64,000 bases of DNA from an uncultured Bacteroidales bacterium. GTDB lineage: Bacteria > Bacteroidota > Bacteroidia > Bacteroidales > P3. Shown in pieces: positions 32,986 to 42,047 of this stretch (the stretch's first letter is position 1; each line of letters starts with the position of its first letter). The notes beneath the pieces are model-generated. The model ran no database searches. It saw only the letters and a list, made by a program, of their open reading frames with translations, and was not told where the DNA came from. The DNA lies in assembly GCA_944320415.1 (NCBI GenBank), contig CALUHJ010000008.1, positions 1 to 64,000 of the forward strand. The letters are read 5' to 3'. Made by a program: the position numbers and the translations under genes.

Positions 32986-33735
32986 CTATCGGTATTCGAA
33001 TCTTTGCAGTTCAAGACACGTACCGTTCCAAAGGGCAAAACAACTCTGGTTTAACCATTCGCCTACATTGATGTAACGCGCATGGTCACCAATATGCATA
33101 TCGCATGCCAGATGTCTGTGTCCGAATATGAAATAATCTATTTCCAGTTTTTTGTGTGCCGACATGCAGTACTTGTATATAGGTTCCTCCTGTTTCAGGT
33201 CGGTAAGGTCTTTGGCCGAATGCGATTCCCTGCTTTTTCTTGACCAGAACCTTCCCAACGCAAAAGCCAGACGAGGATGAAGAGTTGCAAACAGACCTGT
33301 ACATATCCTGCTTTTGAACAAGCTGTTTATCAATTTGTATTTTTTGTCTTTTGTATCCAGTCCGTCGCCATGGCCTATCATGAATCTTTTTCCGTCTATT
33401 TCGATTATCTCCTTTGTCTTGTGCAGAACGAATCCAAGTTCCTCTTCAAGGTAATCCCTTTGCCACATGTCGTGATTGCCGCAGAAAAAGTGTATCCGAC
33501 AACCCCTGTCGGCCATTTGTGCCAGTTTGCCAAGGAATCTTGTCTGTCCTTTAGGTATAAGGTCTTTGTATTCGAACCAGAAGTCGAATATGTCTCCCAG
33601 AAGGTAAATCTCCCTGGCAGAATCTTCAATAGAGTCAAGCCATGCAAGCACCTTCTTTTCCCGTTCCCTGCTTGAGGCTTTGTCAGGTGAGCCGAAGTGA
33701 AAGTCAGCAACAAAATAAACGTTATTTTTTTTCAT
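32986..33735 (-). CDS. lpxH: UDP-2,3-diacylglucosamine diphosphatase (LpxH-like metallophosphoesterase)
   Basis: A 249-residue calcineurin-like phosphoesterase with the ordered metal motifs DFHFG (about residue 11), GDIFDFW, GNHDMW, GHGD and GHRH. The DFWFEYKDL stretch and the N terminus YFVADFHFG match LpxH-type enzymes that hydrolyse UDP-2,3-diacylglucosamine to lipid X in lipid A synthesis, at the inner membrane. It is the last gene of a minus-strand operon and overlaps the upstream lipoprotein gene by 14 bases. A different metallophosphoesterase specificity cannot be ruled out, but the motif set fits LpxH well. Confidence 0.86.
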   Translation of the reverse strand: MKKNNVYFVADFHFGSPDKASSREREKKVLAWLDSIEDSAREIYLLGDIFDFWFEYKDLIPKGQTRFLGKLAQMADRGCRIHFFCGNHDMWQRDYLEEELGFVLHKTKEIIEIDGKRFMIGHGDGLDTKDKKYKLINSLFKSRICTGLFATLHPRLAFALGRFWSRKSRESHSAKDLTDLKQEEPIYKYCMSAHKKLEIDYFIFGHRHLACDMHIGDHARYINVGEWLNQSCFALWNGTCLELQRFEYR

Positions 33736-34495
33736 TGCCTTCTTGTGTTTTCTTCATCTGCTCCTCTTTTTGCTTGACGAAGTTTTCCAATATGAGTGTA
33801 TGCTGGTTTTCGGGCATGGTTTGCTTCAGACCTTCCAAAACCTCCTTGTACATTGACAGATCAGATCTGTAATCGAACAGGGGACGTCCTTCGAAAGTCC
33901 TGTACAATGCGACCAGTGTAGTCAACGAACCTTTGTTTTTGCGGATGAATTCCGTTGAAGACTGCAATTCTTTTTGTTTCATCAGTTCCAGTTGACGTAA
34001 AAATACCTCACGGATTGAGTCAAAGTTGTTTATATTGTTCGTTTTCAGAAAATCGCTCATGCCTTTGAGGGTTGCACGTCTGTTGCTTGTCTCAACGTTC
34101 AGTTCCTTTAGCAGTTCGGATTCTTTAGAGCCTTCTATGGTATACGTCCCCGAAAAGTTGTCTGCCTGGGCGTTGATTTTTATTCTTTCCTTTGCCTGAG
34201 GACAGATGACAATGTAGTCTTCGGCGTATGACAACGAAAAAAGGGTCGGTTGTTCCAGGTGTATTATTTTTTCGAAACGTCCTTTTTCATCAATTGTTAT
34301 GGTATAATTGTCGGTGAAACCTGCTTTCTGCATTTCCATGAGAATCATTTGGGTCTCCTTGTTCCCGGTTATGGTTCCCGAAATCTCGAAACTGTTTTCA
34401 TCTAGTTTCTTTTCCTTTGAACAAGCTGCAAACACAAGCATTGCACATAACAGAACGATTGTCGTTTTTATATTCATGGTCTTATCTTTTTTCAT
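33722..34495 (-). CDS. DUF4369-domain lipoprotein
   Basis: A 257-residue predicted lipoprotein with lipobox LVFAAC near residue 25. The domain FEISGTITGNKETQMILMEM, then TITIDEKGRFEKII and IEGSKESELLKELN is the DUF4369 pattern common in Bacteroidota, often found ahead of thioredoxin domains. No thioredoxin follows here. The rest is helical and ends in a Lys/Glu-rich tail. The start at 34495 overlaps the end of aroC by 14 bases; an internal ATG at 34477 gives a shorter signal peptide and no overlap. It also overlaps lpxH by 14 bases, so all three genes are translationally linked. Function unknown. Confidence 0.78.
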   Translation of the reverse strand: MKKDKTMNIKTTIVLLCAMLVFAACSKEKKLDENSFEISGTITGNKETQMILMEMQKAGFTDNYTITIDEKGRFEKIIHLEQPTLFSLSYAEDYIVICPQAKERIKINAQADNFSGTYTIEGSKESELLKELNVETSNRRATLKGMSDFLKTNNINNFDSIREVFLRQLELMKQKELQSSTEFIRKNKGSLTTLVALYRTFEGRPLFDYRSDLSMYKEVLEGLKQTMPENQHTLILENFVKQKEEQMKKTQEGNEKK

Positions 34496-35483
34496 ATTGA
34501 GAACGTTTTATGAAGTCGGCTATGGTCAATGCGGCCATTGCCTCGGTTATTACGCCGCATCTGAGTACGGCACAAGTGTCGTGTCGTCCTTTGTTTTCCG
34601 TTTCCTTTATTTTTCCTTCCCTTGTTATGCCCCGTATCAGCCCTATGCTCGAAATGGGCTTGAAGCCAACGTGCATTATTATGTCCATACCGTTGGATAT
34701 TCCCGCCTGGATTCCGCCGCAGTGGTTGGTCTTTGTGGTGAAGTCTTCGTTCCAATGGTCTATGTCCTGACTGCCGAATCTTTTACAGGATTCTTTTCCG
34801 TCGCCTGTTTCAAAGCTTCTTGCGGAAGGAATACTCATCATTGCATGGGCCAGAACGGCCGAAAGCTTGTCAAAGACCGGTTCCCCGAGTCCTGCCGGTA
34901 CGTTTTGAATCGTGCATTTTATTACTCCGCCGAGGCTGTCGGATGATTCTTTGGCCTTTTTCAGAGCCTTTTCCACTTCTTTTCTTTGTGTGATATAGTT
35001 GAAACCGCCAATGGACTCTATTTCTGATTTTATCGTTATGTTTACAGGCTTAAGGAACAGTTTTGCCAATGCTCCGCCCACAACTCTTGTCGTTGTTTCT
35101 CTTGCGGATGCTCTTCCGCCTCCAGATAAGGCATTGATGCCGTATTTGCGGAAATAGGTGTAATCCCCGTGAGAGGGGCGGAATATGTTTTTAAGATTGT
35201 CGTAATCCGACTTTCTTGCGTTATTGTTCCGGATGATGAATGCCAATGGGGTACCGAGCGTTTTGAAGTTTTCCATGCCGCTTATGAATCTTACCTCGTC
35301 GTCTTCGGTTCTTTGTGTTGAATATGCGGAATGAGGTTTTCGTCTGTTCAGTTCCGACCGTATGAAATCAAGGTCTATTGTCATTCCTGCCGGCAAACCT
35401 TCCAATATTCCCCCAATGAAATCACCGTGACTTTCTCCGAATGTAGTCAGCCTAAAGTCTTTTCCGAATGTATTGGAATCCAT
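34482..35483 (-). CDS. aroC: Chorismate synthase AroC
   Basis: A 333-residue chorismate synthase, beginning NTFGKDFRLTTFGESHG, with RPSHGDYTYFRKYG, GGGRASARET and ISNGMDIIMHVGFKP. It forms chorismate from EPSP using reduced FMN, the last step of the shikimate pathway. The frame is open upstream to 35525, but ATG 35483 is chosen because it aligns with the normal start and because the -7 promoter element lies at 35513-35520, inside the longer frame. It is a little shorter than the usual 350-360 residues. It heads the aroC, DUF4369, lpxH operon. Confidence 0.95.
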   Translation of the reverse strand: MDSNTFGKDFRLTTFGESHGDFIGGILEGLPAGMTIDLDFIRSELNRRKPHSAYSTQRTEDDEVRFISGMENFKTLGTPLAFIIRNNNARKSDYDNLKNIFRPSHGDYTYFRKYGINALSGGGRASARETTTRVVGGALAKLFLKPVNITIKSEIESIGGFNYITQRKEVEKALKKAKESSDSLGGVIKCTIQNVPAGLGEPVFDKLSAVLAHAMMSIPSARSFETGDGKESCKRFGSQDIDHWNEDFTTKTNHCGGIQAGISNGMDIIMHVGFKPISSIGLIRGITREGKIKETENKGRHDTCAVLRCGVITEAMAALTIADFIKRSQYEKR

Positions 35484-35512
35484 AAACAACAGTTTGTATG
35501 CGAATTGGGTTG

Positions 35513-35520
35513 CAAAGGTA
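35513..35520 (-). promoter_or_regulatory. -7 promoter element of aroC operon
   Basis: Read on the minus strand this is TACCTTTG, 29 bases before ATG 35483. It faces away from the korAB promoter 64 bases further right, giving a compact divergent promoter region. Confidence 0.65.
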
Positions 35521-35583
35521 TTCATATTGCGATAAATAATCGAACAAAAACCCTTTTTTTTTCTTCAAGTGAAATAAACTTGC

Positions 35584-35591
35584 TACCTTTG
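35584..35591 (+). promoter_or_regulatory. -7 promoter element of korAB
   Basis: TACCTTTG matches TAnnTTTG, 54 bases before ATG 35646. The T-rich stretch about 20 bases upstream may serve as a weak -33 element. Confidence 0.62.
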
Positions 35592-35645
35592 CAGGAATTT
35601 ATTGGGTTTAATCGTTTGTAGTAAAGAACATAAACATATAATACG

Positions 35646-37484
35646 ATGACAGCAAAGGATGTTATAAAAAGAGAAGATGTTGTAATCAAGTTTGTTGGAG
35701 ATTCCGGAGATGGAATGCAACTTACGGGTACGCTTTTTTCTGATACTTCTGCTTTGGACGGGAATGATATAGCTACGTTTCCGGATTATCCGGCAGAGAT
35801 AAGGGCACCACACAACACGGTAGCTGGTGTTTCGGGTTTTCAGGTGCACATAGGAAAGAAAATTTACAGTTCGGGTGATAAGGCCGATGTGTTGGTTGCT
35901 ATGAACCCCGCTTCTTTGAAGGCCAATCTTAAGTGGGCGAAAAAAGGAGGTGTTATAATAGTTGATGCTGATACTTTTGATGAGGAGGCAATTGAAAAGG
36001 CAGGTTATACTTCCAATCCGTTGGATGACGATACTCTTTCCAGCTATAAGGTTATAAGGGCGCCTATAACGAGTTTTACCATAGAGACAGTAAAGGATAT
36101 ATTTACGGACAGGAAATCTGCCTTGAAATGCAGAAACATGTTTGCATTGGGTATGATATTCTATATTTTCGGAAAGACACTGGATCATACCGATGCTTAT
36201 CTTGAGAAGAAGTTTGCTAAGAAGCCGGAGGTTGTTCAGGCCAACAAGTCTGTTGTGAGAGCCGGATACAATTTCTGTGAGAATACGGGGGTTATGGAGA
36301 GTCAGATGTTGGTTCAGCAAGCTCAAATGCCTAAAGGAAAATACAGAAACATAACGGGTAACATAGCTACTGCATGGGGATTGCTTGCTGCTGCGGAGAA
36401 AGCAGGGTTACCTTTGTTTTTAGGTTCTTATCCTATCACTCCCGCAACAGACATATTGGTTGAGTTGGCAAAGCACAAATCGTTGGGAGCAAGGGTTTTC
36501 CAGGCTGAGGATGAGATTGCCGGCATATGTTCTGCAATAGGTGCGTCGTTTGCCGGTGCAATGGCTTGTACTTCTACTTCTGGACCGGGTTTGTCATTGA
36601 AGAGCGAAGCTATAGGCCTGGCTGTAATGACGGAATTGCCTCTGGTTATAGTTGATGTTCAGAGAGGTGGTCCTTCGACAGGTTTGCCGACGAAGACGGA
36701 ACAGGCTGATTTGGTTCAGGCCTTATTCGGAAGGAATGGAGAGGCTCCTTGCATAGTTTTGGCAGCATCTTCTTCGGCTAATTGTTTCAATTGGGCATTT
36801 GAGGCTGGTCGTTTGGCATTGGAAACCATGACTCCGGTAATATTGTTGACTGATGGATATTTGGGAAACGGCTCTCAGTTGTTCAGAATTCCTAAAATGG
36901 CTGATTTGCCAAAGATAAATCCACCGTTCGCAAAACCTAATGATCCTGATTATGCACCATATAACAGGGATCCTGAAACGTTTGTAAGACAGTGGGCTTT
37001 GCCGGGAATGGATGGATTACGTCACAGAATAGGAGGATTGGAGAAATTGTCCGGTAAGGGTAGTGTGTCGACCGATAGTGCAAACCATCAGCAAATGGTT
37101 GAATATAGAAAGAAAAAGGTGGAAAAGGTTGCGGATCGTATACCTGAACAGACTATAGAAGGAGATAAGGATGCGGATTTGTTGGTTGTAGGATGGGGCG
37201 GAACTGAAGGAGCTTTGCGTTGCGCGGTACAAGAGTTGCAGGCAGAAGGAAAAAGTGTCGCATTTACGCAATTCAATTATATAATGCCGCTTCCTAAAAA
37301 TACGGGAGATATATTGAGACGTCACAAAAAGATAGTTGTATGTGAGCTTAATATGGGACAATTTGTGAATTATCTGAGAATGAATTTCGAAGGATTAAGT
37401 TTCCGCCAATACAACAAGGTTCAAGGTCTTCCGTTTGAGGTTAGTGAATTAAAAGAGGTTTTCAATAAAATATTAGGAGAGTAA
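35646..37484 (+). CDS. korA: 2-oxoacid:ferredoxin oxidoreductase subunit alpha (gamma-alpha fusion)
   Basis: A 612-residue fusion. Residues about 10-200 are the gamma domain (VVIKFVGDSGDGMQLTG, then PAEIRAPHNTVAGVSGFQ). The remainder is the pyruvate/2-oxoglutarate ferredoxin oxidoreductase alpha domain (GSYPITPATDILVELAKHK, then EDEIAGICSAIGASFAGA, then TSTSGPGLSLKSEA). With the beta subunit it oxidatively decarboxylates a 2-oxoacid to acyl-CoA and reduces ferredoxin. 2-oxoglutarate is the likely substrate from family resemblance to Bacteroides KorA, but this is not proven. It ends 5 bases before korB. The ferredoxin it makes could feed Rnf. Confidence 0.92.
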   Translation: MTAKDVIKREDVVIKFVGDSGDGMQLTGTLFSDTSALDGNDIATFPDYPAEIRAPHNTVAGVSGFQVHIGKKIYSSGDKADVLVAMNPASLKANLKWAKKGGVIIVDADTFDEEAIEKAGYTSNPLDDDTLSSYKVIRAPITSFTIETVKDIFTDRKSALKCRNMFALGMIFYIFGKTLDHTDAYLEKKFAKKPEVVQANKSVVRAGYNFCENTGVMESQMLVQQAQMPKGKYRNITGNIATAWGLLAAAEKAGLPLFLGSYPITPATDILVELAKHKSLGARVFQAEDEIAGICSAIGASFAGAMACTSTSGPGLSLKSEAIGLAVMTELPLVIVDVQRGGPSTGLPTKTEQADLVQALFGRNGEAPCIVLAASSSANCFNWAFEAGRLALETMTPVILLTDGYLGNGSQLFRIPKMADLPKINPPFAKPNDPDYAPYNRDPETFVRQWALPGMDGLRHRIGGLEKLSGKGSVSTDSANHQQMVEYRKKKVEKVADRIPEQTIEGDKDADLLVVGWGGTEGALRCAVQELQAEGKSVAFTQFNYIMPLPKNTGDILRRHKKIVVCELNMGQFVNYLRMNFEGLSFRQYNKVQGLPFEVSELKEVFNKILGE

Positions 37485-37489
37485 GACGT

Positions 37490-38515
37490 ATGGCAATAGA
37501 ACATTCAAAAGTGGAATTAACCAGAGCAGATTTTGCCAGTGACCAGATGGTTAAGTGGTGTCCCGGTTGCGGAGACCATTCTATTTTGGCTTCGGTTCTT
37601 AATGTGTTTCCTAAGATAGGTTACAAGAAGGAGAACTTTTGCGTTGTTTCAGGTATAGGTTGTTCGAGCCGATTCCCTTATTACGTAAATACTTACGGAT
37701 TCCATTCTATTCATGGAAGGGCTGCAGCCATTGCGACAGGGGTGAAGATTGCCAATCCTCATTTGTCTGTTTGGATAAATTCGGGAGACGGTGATGCGAC
37801 AGCCATAGGCGGAAATCATTTCATCCATGTTATAAGAAGGAATATGGATGTAAATTACATATTGTTCAACAACCGTATATATGGTTTGACTAAAGGTCAA
37901 TACTCTCCTACGACCAAACAGGGACAGATAACAAAAACATCACCTTTCGGCGTGATAGATTATCCTTTTAATCCTGGAGAATTGGTAATAGGAGCGAGAG
38001 GTACTTTCTTTGCAAGGGCCATAGACAACCAACCTCAACAGTTACAGGAAGTTTGTATGCATATGGCTTCACATGACGGAGCTGCAGTGGTTGAGGTGTT
38101 GCAAAATTGTGTAATCTTCAACGATGGCGCCCACAAGGAAGTGACAGACAAGGAAGTAAGGGACGATCGTCAATTGTGGTTGAAGCACGGAAAACCTATG
38201 ATCTTTGGAAAAAACAAAGATAAGGGTATAGTTTTGAGAGGAACTCGTCTTGAGGTTGTAACCATAGGTGAGAACGGAATAACTGAAAAGGATATACTCG
38301 TACATGACGAAACAACAGAAAATACGGGTATACATATGATGCTCGCGCAGATGCGTCCGCCTCACTTCCCTATGGCATTCGGCGTAATAAGAGCTTATAA
38401 GCAACCTACATACAACCAGTTGTTTGAAAAACAAATGGAAGAAGCTAAGGTGAATGCAAAAATAAAATGCGTTGACGATTTGCTCAACAGCGGTGAAACT
38501 TGGGAAGTAAAATAA
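37490..38515 (+). CDS. korB: 2-oxoacid:ferredoxin oxidoreductase subunit beta
   Basis: A 341-residue thiamine-diphosphate-binding beta subunit: WCPGCGDHSIL at the start (Fe-S ligand cysteines), GIGCSSRFPYY, the TPP motif GDGDATAIGGNHFIHV, and NNRIYGLTKGQ. It works with the alpha subunit immediately upstream. No separate delta (ferredoxin) subunit gene is seen. A strong terminator follows 30 bases later, so the operon has two genes. Cytosolic. Confidence 0.93.
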   Translation: MAIEHSKVELTRADFASDQMVKWCPGCGDHSILASVLNVFPKIGYKKENFCVVSGIGCSSRFPYYVNTYGFHSIHGRAAAIATGVKIANPHLSVWINSGDGDATAIGGNHFIHVIRRNMDVNYILFNNRIYGLTKGQYSPTTKQGQITKTSPFGVIDYPFNPGELVIGARGTFFARAIDNQPQQLQEVCMHMASHDGAAVVEVLQNCVIFNDGAHKEVTDKEVRDDRQLWLKHGKPMIFGKNKDKGIVLRGTRLEVVTIGENGITEKDILVHDETTENTGIHMMLAQMRPPHFPMAFGVIRAYKQPTYNQLFEKQMEEAKVNAKIKCVDDLLNSGETWEVK

Positions 38516-38545
38516 AGTGTTGGGTCACAATTAAAGGAATAAACG

Positions 38546-38580
38546 AAAAATAGCAACTGTATGCGGTTGCTATTTTTTTT
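38546..38580 (+). terminator. Rho-independent terminator after korB
   Basis: AAAAATAGCAAC pairs with GTTGCTATTTTT around an 8-base loop, continuing into further T residues. It is a textbook terminator. Confidence 0.92.
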
Positions 38581-38582
38581 GA

Positions 38583-38614
38583 TTTGTTTGTTTCAATCTC
38601 TAACCATACCTTTG
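38583..38614 (+). promoter_or_regulatory. Promoter of mfd, apparently leaderless
   Basis: TTTG at 38583-38586, a 20-base spacer and TACCTTTG at 38607-38614. The -7 box ends only 4 bases before ATG 38619, so transcription would begin at or very near the start codon. Confidence 0.7.
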
Positions 38615-38618
38615 CAAT

Positions 38619-41600
38619 ATGGAACAAATCTTGGAAAAATATCTAACTTCAGTTAAGGTTGATTCTCTTGTAAAAAAAATAACGGATAACAGAAACAGAT
38701 GCTGTATCAAAGGGGTGACCGGCTCCTCCCTTGCATTCGTCAGTACGGCGACAATAAGGAAAACAAAAGAATTCACTCATGTTTTCATGTTTGCCGACAA
38801 ACAGCGGGCAGCTTATTTTTTCAACGACTTGGAGAACCTTTTTGACGACCAGTCATTGGAATATTCAAAAAAGCAGGTATTGTTTTACCCCGCCTCATTC
38901 AATCATGACAAGGATGTCGAAAGAACTCAAAACGCCAATGTGGTGTTGCGTTCTGCTGTTTTGGAACGTTTGGCGGACAATACTGCCAAAATAATAGTCA
39001 CTTATCCGCAGGGATTTTGCGAAAAGGTGGTAAGCAAGAAAACCCTGCAGAACAGAATGATTAAGATTTCGGATAAGGATAAGACGAGCATAGATTTTCT
39101 GATAGATGTTTTTGATGATTTCGGTTTTGAAAGGGTTGACATGGTGACGGAAGCAGGTCAATATTCCATAAGGGGAGGAATTGTCGATGTGTTTTCGTTT
39201 TCAGAAGAGATGCCTTTCCGTATAGAGTTTTTCGGAGATGACATAGAGAGTTTGAGAACGTTTGACATAGCCACGCAATTGTCGGTGGAGGAAAAACGGG
39301 AATTGAAGATAATGCCGAATTTCTCTTCCGTGACAGTGGAAAAAAAGGTCTCTCTGGCCGATTATTTCGATTCCTCAAGCATAGTATGGATAGAGCAGTC
39401 CGATATGTTTTTAAGTAAAGTTGCAAAACTTGAAGAAGAAAACAGAGACAAGGAAATGTTTCTTGCCAAAGAGGAATTTATCAAAGTTATCAAACCTCTT
39501 TCAACCGTTTTTGTGGGAGATGATTTCAGTGGAAAAAGCAATGATTGTATAGTCTTCAATACGGAACCCCAACCCTCATTCAACGGCAACTTCGAGTTGC
39601 TTACAAATACTCTTATTGACAAACAGGAACATTCATACGATACGTATTTCGGAGTTTTGGATTCAAATCAAAAAGACAGAATAAACAAAATAGTTGACGA
39701 ATTTGCAGTAGGAAAGAATATTTTGCCATTGAAGTTCATTCAGAAGAGTTTTGAACAGGGTTTCATAGACAATGACGAGTCTTTGCTTTTTTTTACAGAT
39801 CATCAACTCTTCAACCGTTATCACAAGTATAAGATAAGGGATGGCAAAAGTCAACAGGAAAAATTGACGATGGAGGAATTGCTCAGTCTGAAGCCGGGAG
39901 ATTATGTAACGCATATAGATTATGGAGTGGGAAAGTTTGCAGGGCTGGAAAAGATAGACAACAACGGCAGAAAACAAGAAGCAATCCGACTGGTGTATAA
40001 AGACAACGACATATTGTATGTGTCTATACATGCTCTGCACAAAATAAGCAGATATGTCGGAAAGGAAGGTACTGAACCCAAATTGAACAGACTCGGTTCA
40101 AATACGTGGAACAACCTGAAGAACAAGACAAAGCAGAGGGTAAAAGACATAGCCAAGGAATTGATAGCCCTTTATGCAAGGCGAAAGGCCTCCGTCGGAT
40201 TCGCCTTTTCGGCAGATACTTATCTGCAGCATGAACTGGAAGCATCGTTCATGTATGAGGATACACCGGACCAATACAAGGCCACCCGGGCTGTCAAACA
40301 GGATATGGAGTCTTCTCATCCAATGGACAGACTGATTTGCGGCGATGTAGGATTCGGAAAAACCGAGGTCGCAATACGGGCAGCCTTCAAGGCGGTATGC
40401 GACGGCAAGCAGGTCGCCGTTTTGGTTCCGACAACCATTCTGGCTTTTCAGCATTGGAAAACATTCTCGGAAAGACTGAAGGACATGCCTTGCAATATAG
40501 ATTATCTGAACAGATTCCGTTCGGCAAAGGAAAAGAAACAGGTACTCGATGATCTGGCCCAAGGCAAAACAGACATACTGATAGGAACACACATAATAGT
40601 CGGGAAGGATGTTAAGTTCAAGGATTTGGGGTTGCTTATCATAGACGAGGAACACAAATTCGGAGTGGCGATAAAGGAAAAGCTGAAAAAACTCAAGGTA
40701 AACATAGATACCCTTACGCTTACTGCAACGCCTATACCGAGAACATTGCAGTTCTCTCTTATGGGAGCGAGGGATTTGTCCATAATCAACACTCCGCCGC
40801 CAAACCGACAGCCGGTGGAAACGGAAGTCACGGTATTCAACGAGGAATTGATACGGGATGCGATAATGTTTGAACTTTCAAGAGGGGGACAGGTTTATTT
40901 TGTTCACAACAGAGTCCAGAACATAATGGAGATATCGGCGTTGATTTCCCGCCTTGTACCGGATGCAAGAGTGGTTGTGGGACACGGACAGATGAAGGGA
41001 GAGGAACTGGAGGAAATAATGATGGATTTCATAGAGGGAAGATACGACATATTGGTATCTACCACAATAGTCGAGAACGGATTGGATATACCCAATGCGA
41101 ATACCATGTTCATAAACGATGCACAAAACTACGGTCTTAGTGATTTGCATCAGCTGAGAGGCAGGGTGGGAAGAAGCAATAAAAAGGCTTTCTGCTATCT
41201 TATTGCACCTGACATATCACTATTGACTCCGGAAGCGGGCAAAAGACTAAAGGCTATAGAGGAATTCTCGGCAATAGGAAGCGGTTTTTCGATAGCAATG
41301 CGTGATCTTGACATACGAGGAGCAGGAAATATACTCGGAGCGGAACAGAGCGGATTCATATCGGAAATAGGTTTTGAAATGTATCACAAAATATTGGATG
41401 AGGCGATAGAGGAATTGAAAACGACAGAATTCAGAGACCTTTTTGCAGAGTCTTTGGCCGAAAGGGAATACTATGTAAAGGATTGCGTAATTGAAACAGA
41501 CCTTGAGATACTGATACCGGACACTTACATAAGCAACGTGGTTGAAAGGCTGAAGATATACAAACAGTTGGACGGAATGGAGAATGAAAGTGAGCTGGAG

Positions 41601-41927
41601 AACCTGAAAAGGGAACTTACAGACCGTTTTGGCAAGATACCTAAGGAAACGACTGATTTGTTTGAAATAGTCAGTCTGCGTTCCCTGGCGAAGAAAACGG
41701 CCGTTGAAAAGTTGAGTATCAAACGTGGAAAGATGAGTGCCGTGTTTGTTTCGGACAAGAATTCTCCGTTTTTCTCAAGCGAGTTGTTCGCAAATCTGAT
41801 AAAGTATATTCAGATGTATCCTCAAAAATGTTCCTTGCAGGAAACGGATGACAAACTTGTTTTCAACGTTGCCGGCATTACGGATATATACAAGGCCGTG
41901 AAGGTTTTCAGAGACATTACCGCTTGA
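38619..41927 (+). CDS. mfd: Transcription-repair coupling factor Mfd
   Basis: A 1,102-residue Mfd of normal length. It has UvrB-like domain 1 (GGIVDVFSFSEEMPFRIEFFG, here spanning the IDVF block), the RNA-polymerase interaction domain beginning PGDYVTHIDYGVGKFAGL, a RecG-like translocase with Walker A GDVGFGKTEVA, DEEH box and TATPIPRTLQ, and the C-terminal TRCF domain. It removes RNA polymerase stalled at DNA lesions and recruits UvrA. It has its own promoter with almost no leader. It converges with panB; the gap carries repeat copy D. The next internal Met is at residue 57, which would break domain 1, so the 38619 start is firm. Confidence 0.97.
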   Translation: MEQILEKYLTSVKVDSLVKKITDNRNRCCIKGVTGSSLAFVSTATIRKTKEFTHVFMFADKQRAAYFFNDLENLFDDQSLEYSKKQVLFYPASFNHDKDVERTQNANVVLRSAVLERLADNTAKIIVTYPQGFCEKVVSKKTLQNRMIKISDKDKTSIDFLIDVFDDFGFERVDMVTEAGQYSIRGGIVDVFSFSEEMPFRIEFFGDDIESLRTFDIATQLSVEEKRELKIMPNFSSVTVEKKVSLADYFDSSSIVWIEQSDMFLSKVAKLEEENRDKEMFLAKEEFIKVIKPLSTVFVGDDFSGKSNDCIVFNTEPQPSFNGNFELLTNTLIDKQEHSYDTYFGVLDSNQKDRINKIVDEFAVGKNILPLKFIQKSFEQGFIDNDESLLFFTDHQLFNRYHKYKIRDGKSQQEKLTMEELLSLKPGDYVTHIDYGVGKFAGLEKIDNNGRKQEAIRLVYKDNDILYVSIHALHKISRYVGKEGTEPKLNRLGSNTWNNLKNKTKQRVKDIAKELIALYARRKASVGFAFSADTYLQHELEASFMYEDTPDQYKATRAVKQDMESSHPMDRLICGDVGFGKTEVAIRAAFKAVCDGKQVAVLVPTTILAFQHWKTFSERLKDMPCNIDYLNRFRSAKEKKQVLDDLAQGKTDILIGTHIIVGKDVKFKDLGLLIIDEEHKFGVAIKEKLKKLKVNIDTLTLTATPIPRTLQFSLMGARDLSIINTPPPNRQPVETEVTVFNEELIRDAIMFELSRGGQVYFVHNRVQNIMEISALISRLVPDARVVVGHGQMKGEELEEIMMDFIEGRYDILVSTTIVENGLDIPNANTMFINDAQNYGLSDLHQLRGRVGRSNKKAFCYLIAPDISLLTPEAGKRLKAIEEFSAIGSGFSIAMRDLDIRGAGNILGAEQSGFISEIGFEMYHKILDEAIEELKTTEFRDLFAESLAEREYYVKDCVIETDLEILIPDTYISNVVERLKIYKQLDGMENESELENLKRELTDRFGKIPKETTDLFEIVSLRSLAKKTAVEKLSIKRGKMSAVFVSDKNSPFFSSELFANLIKYIQMYPQKCSLQETDDKLVFNVAGITDIYKAVKVFRDITA

Positions 41928-41949
41928 AGTTTTTTTTGTTCTCGGATAT

Positions 41950-42035
41950 TCAAAAAATGAAATCAAGTTTCAATTTTCTGAAACTTGATTTCATTTTATT
42001 GGAATTTGATTCTGTTTTTATGGAATTTGATTTGG
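41950..42035. terminator. Composite repeat copy D acting as bidirectional terminator between mfd and panB
   Basis: AATGAAATCAAGTTTC at 41957-41972 pairs perfectly with GAAACTTGATTTCATT at 41981-41996, flanked by A- and T-runs, so it can end both mfd and panB transcripts. Two more units with TGGAATTTGATT follow at about 22-base spacing. It is the clearest display of the repeat family's unit structure. Confidence 0.75.
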
Positions 42036-42047
42036 CCGGGACAGGTT

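Noticed and set aside
33277..33675. A 132-residue plus-strand frame across lpxH
   Set aside because: It is antisense to the metal-binding motifs of lpxH, and its Phe/Val-rich content is typical of a shadow frame.
35484..35525. Longer N terminus for AroC
   Set aside because: The added 14 codons contain the minus-strand -7 element, and the conserved start NTFGKDFRLTTFGESHG begins just after ATG 35483.
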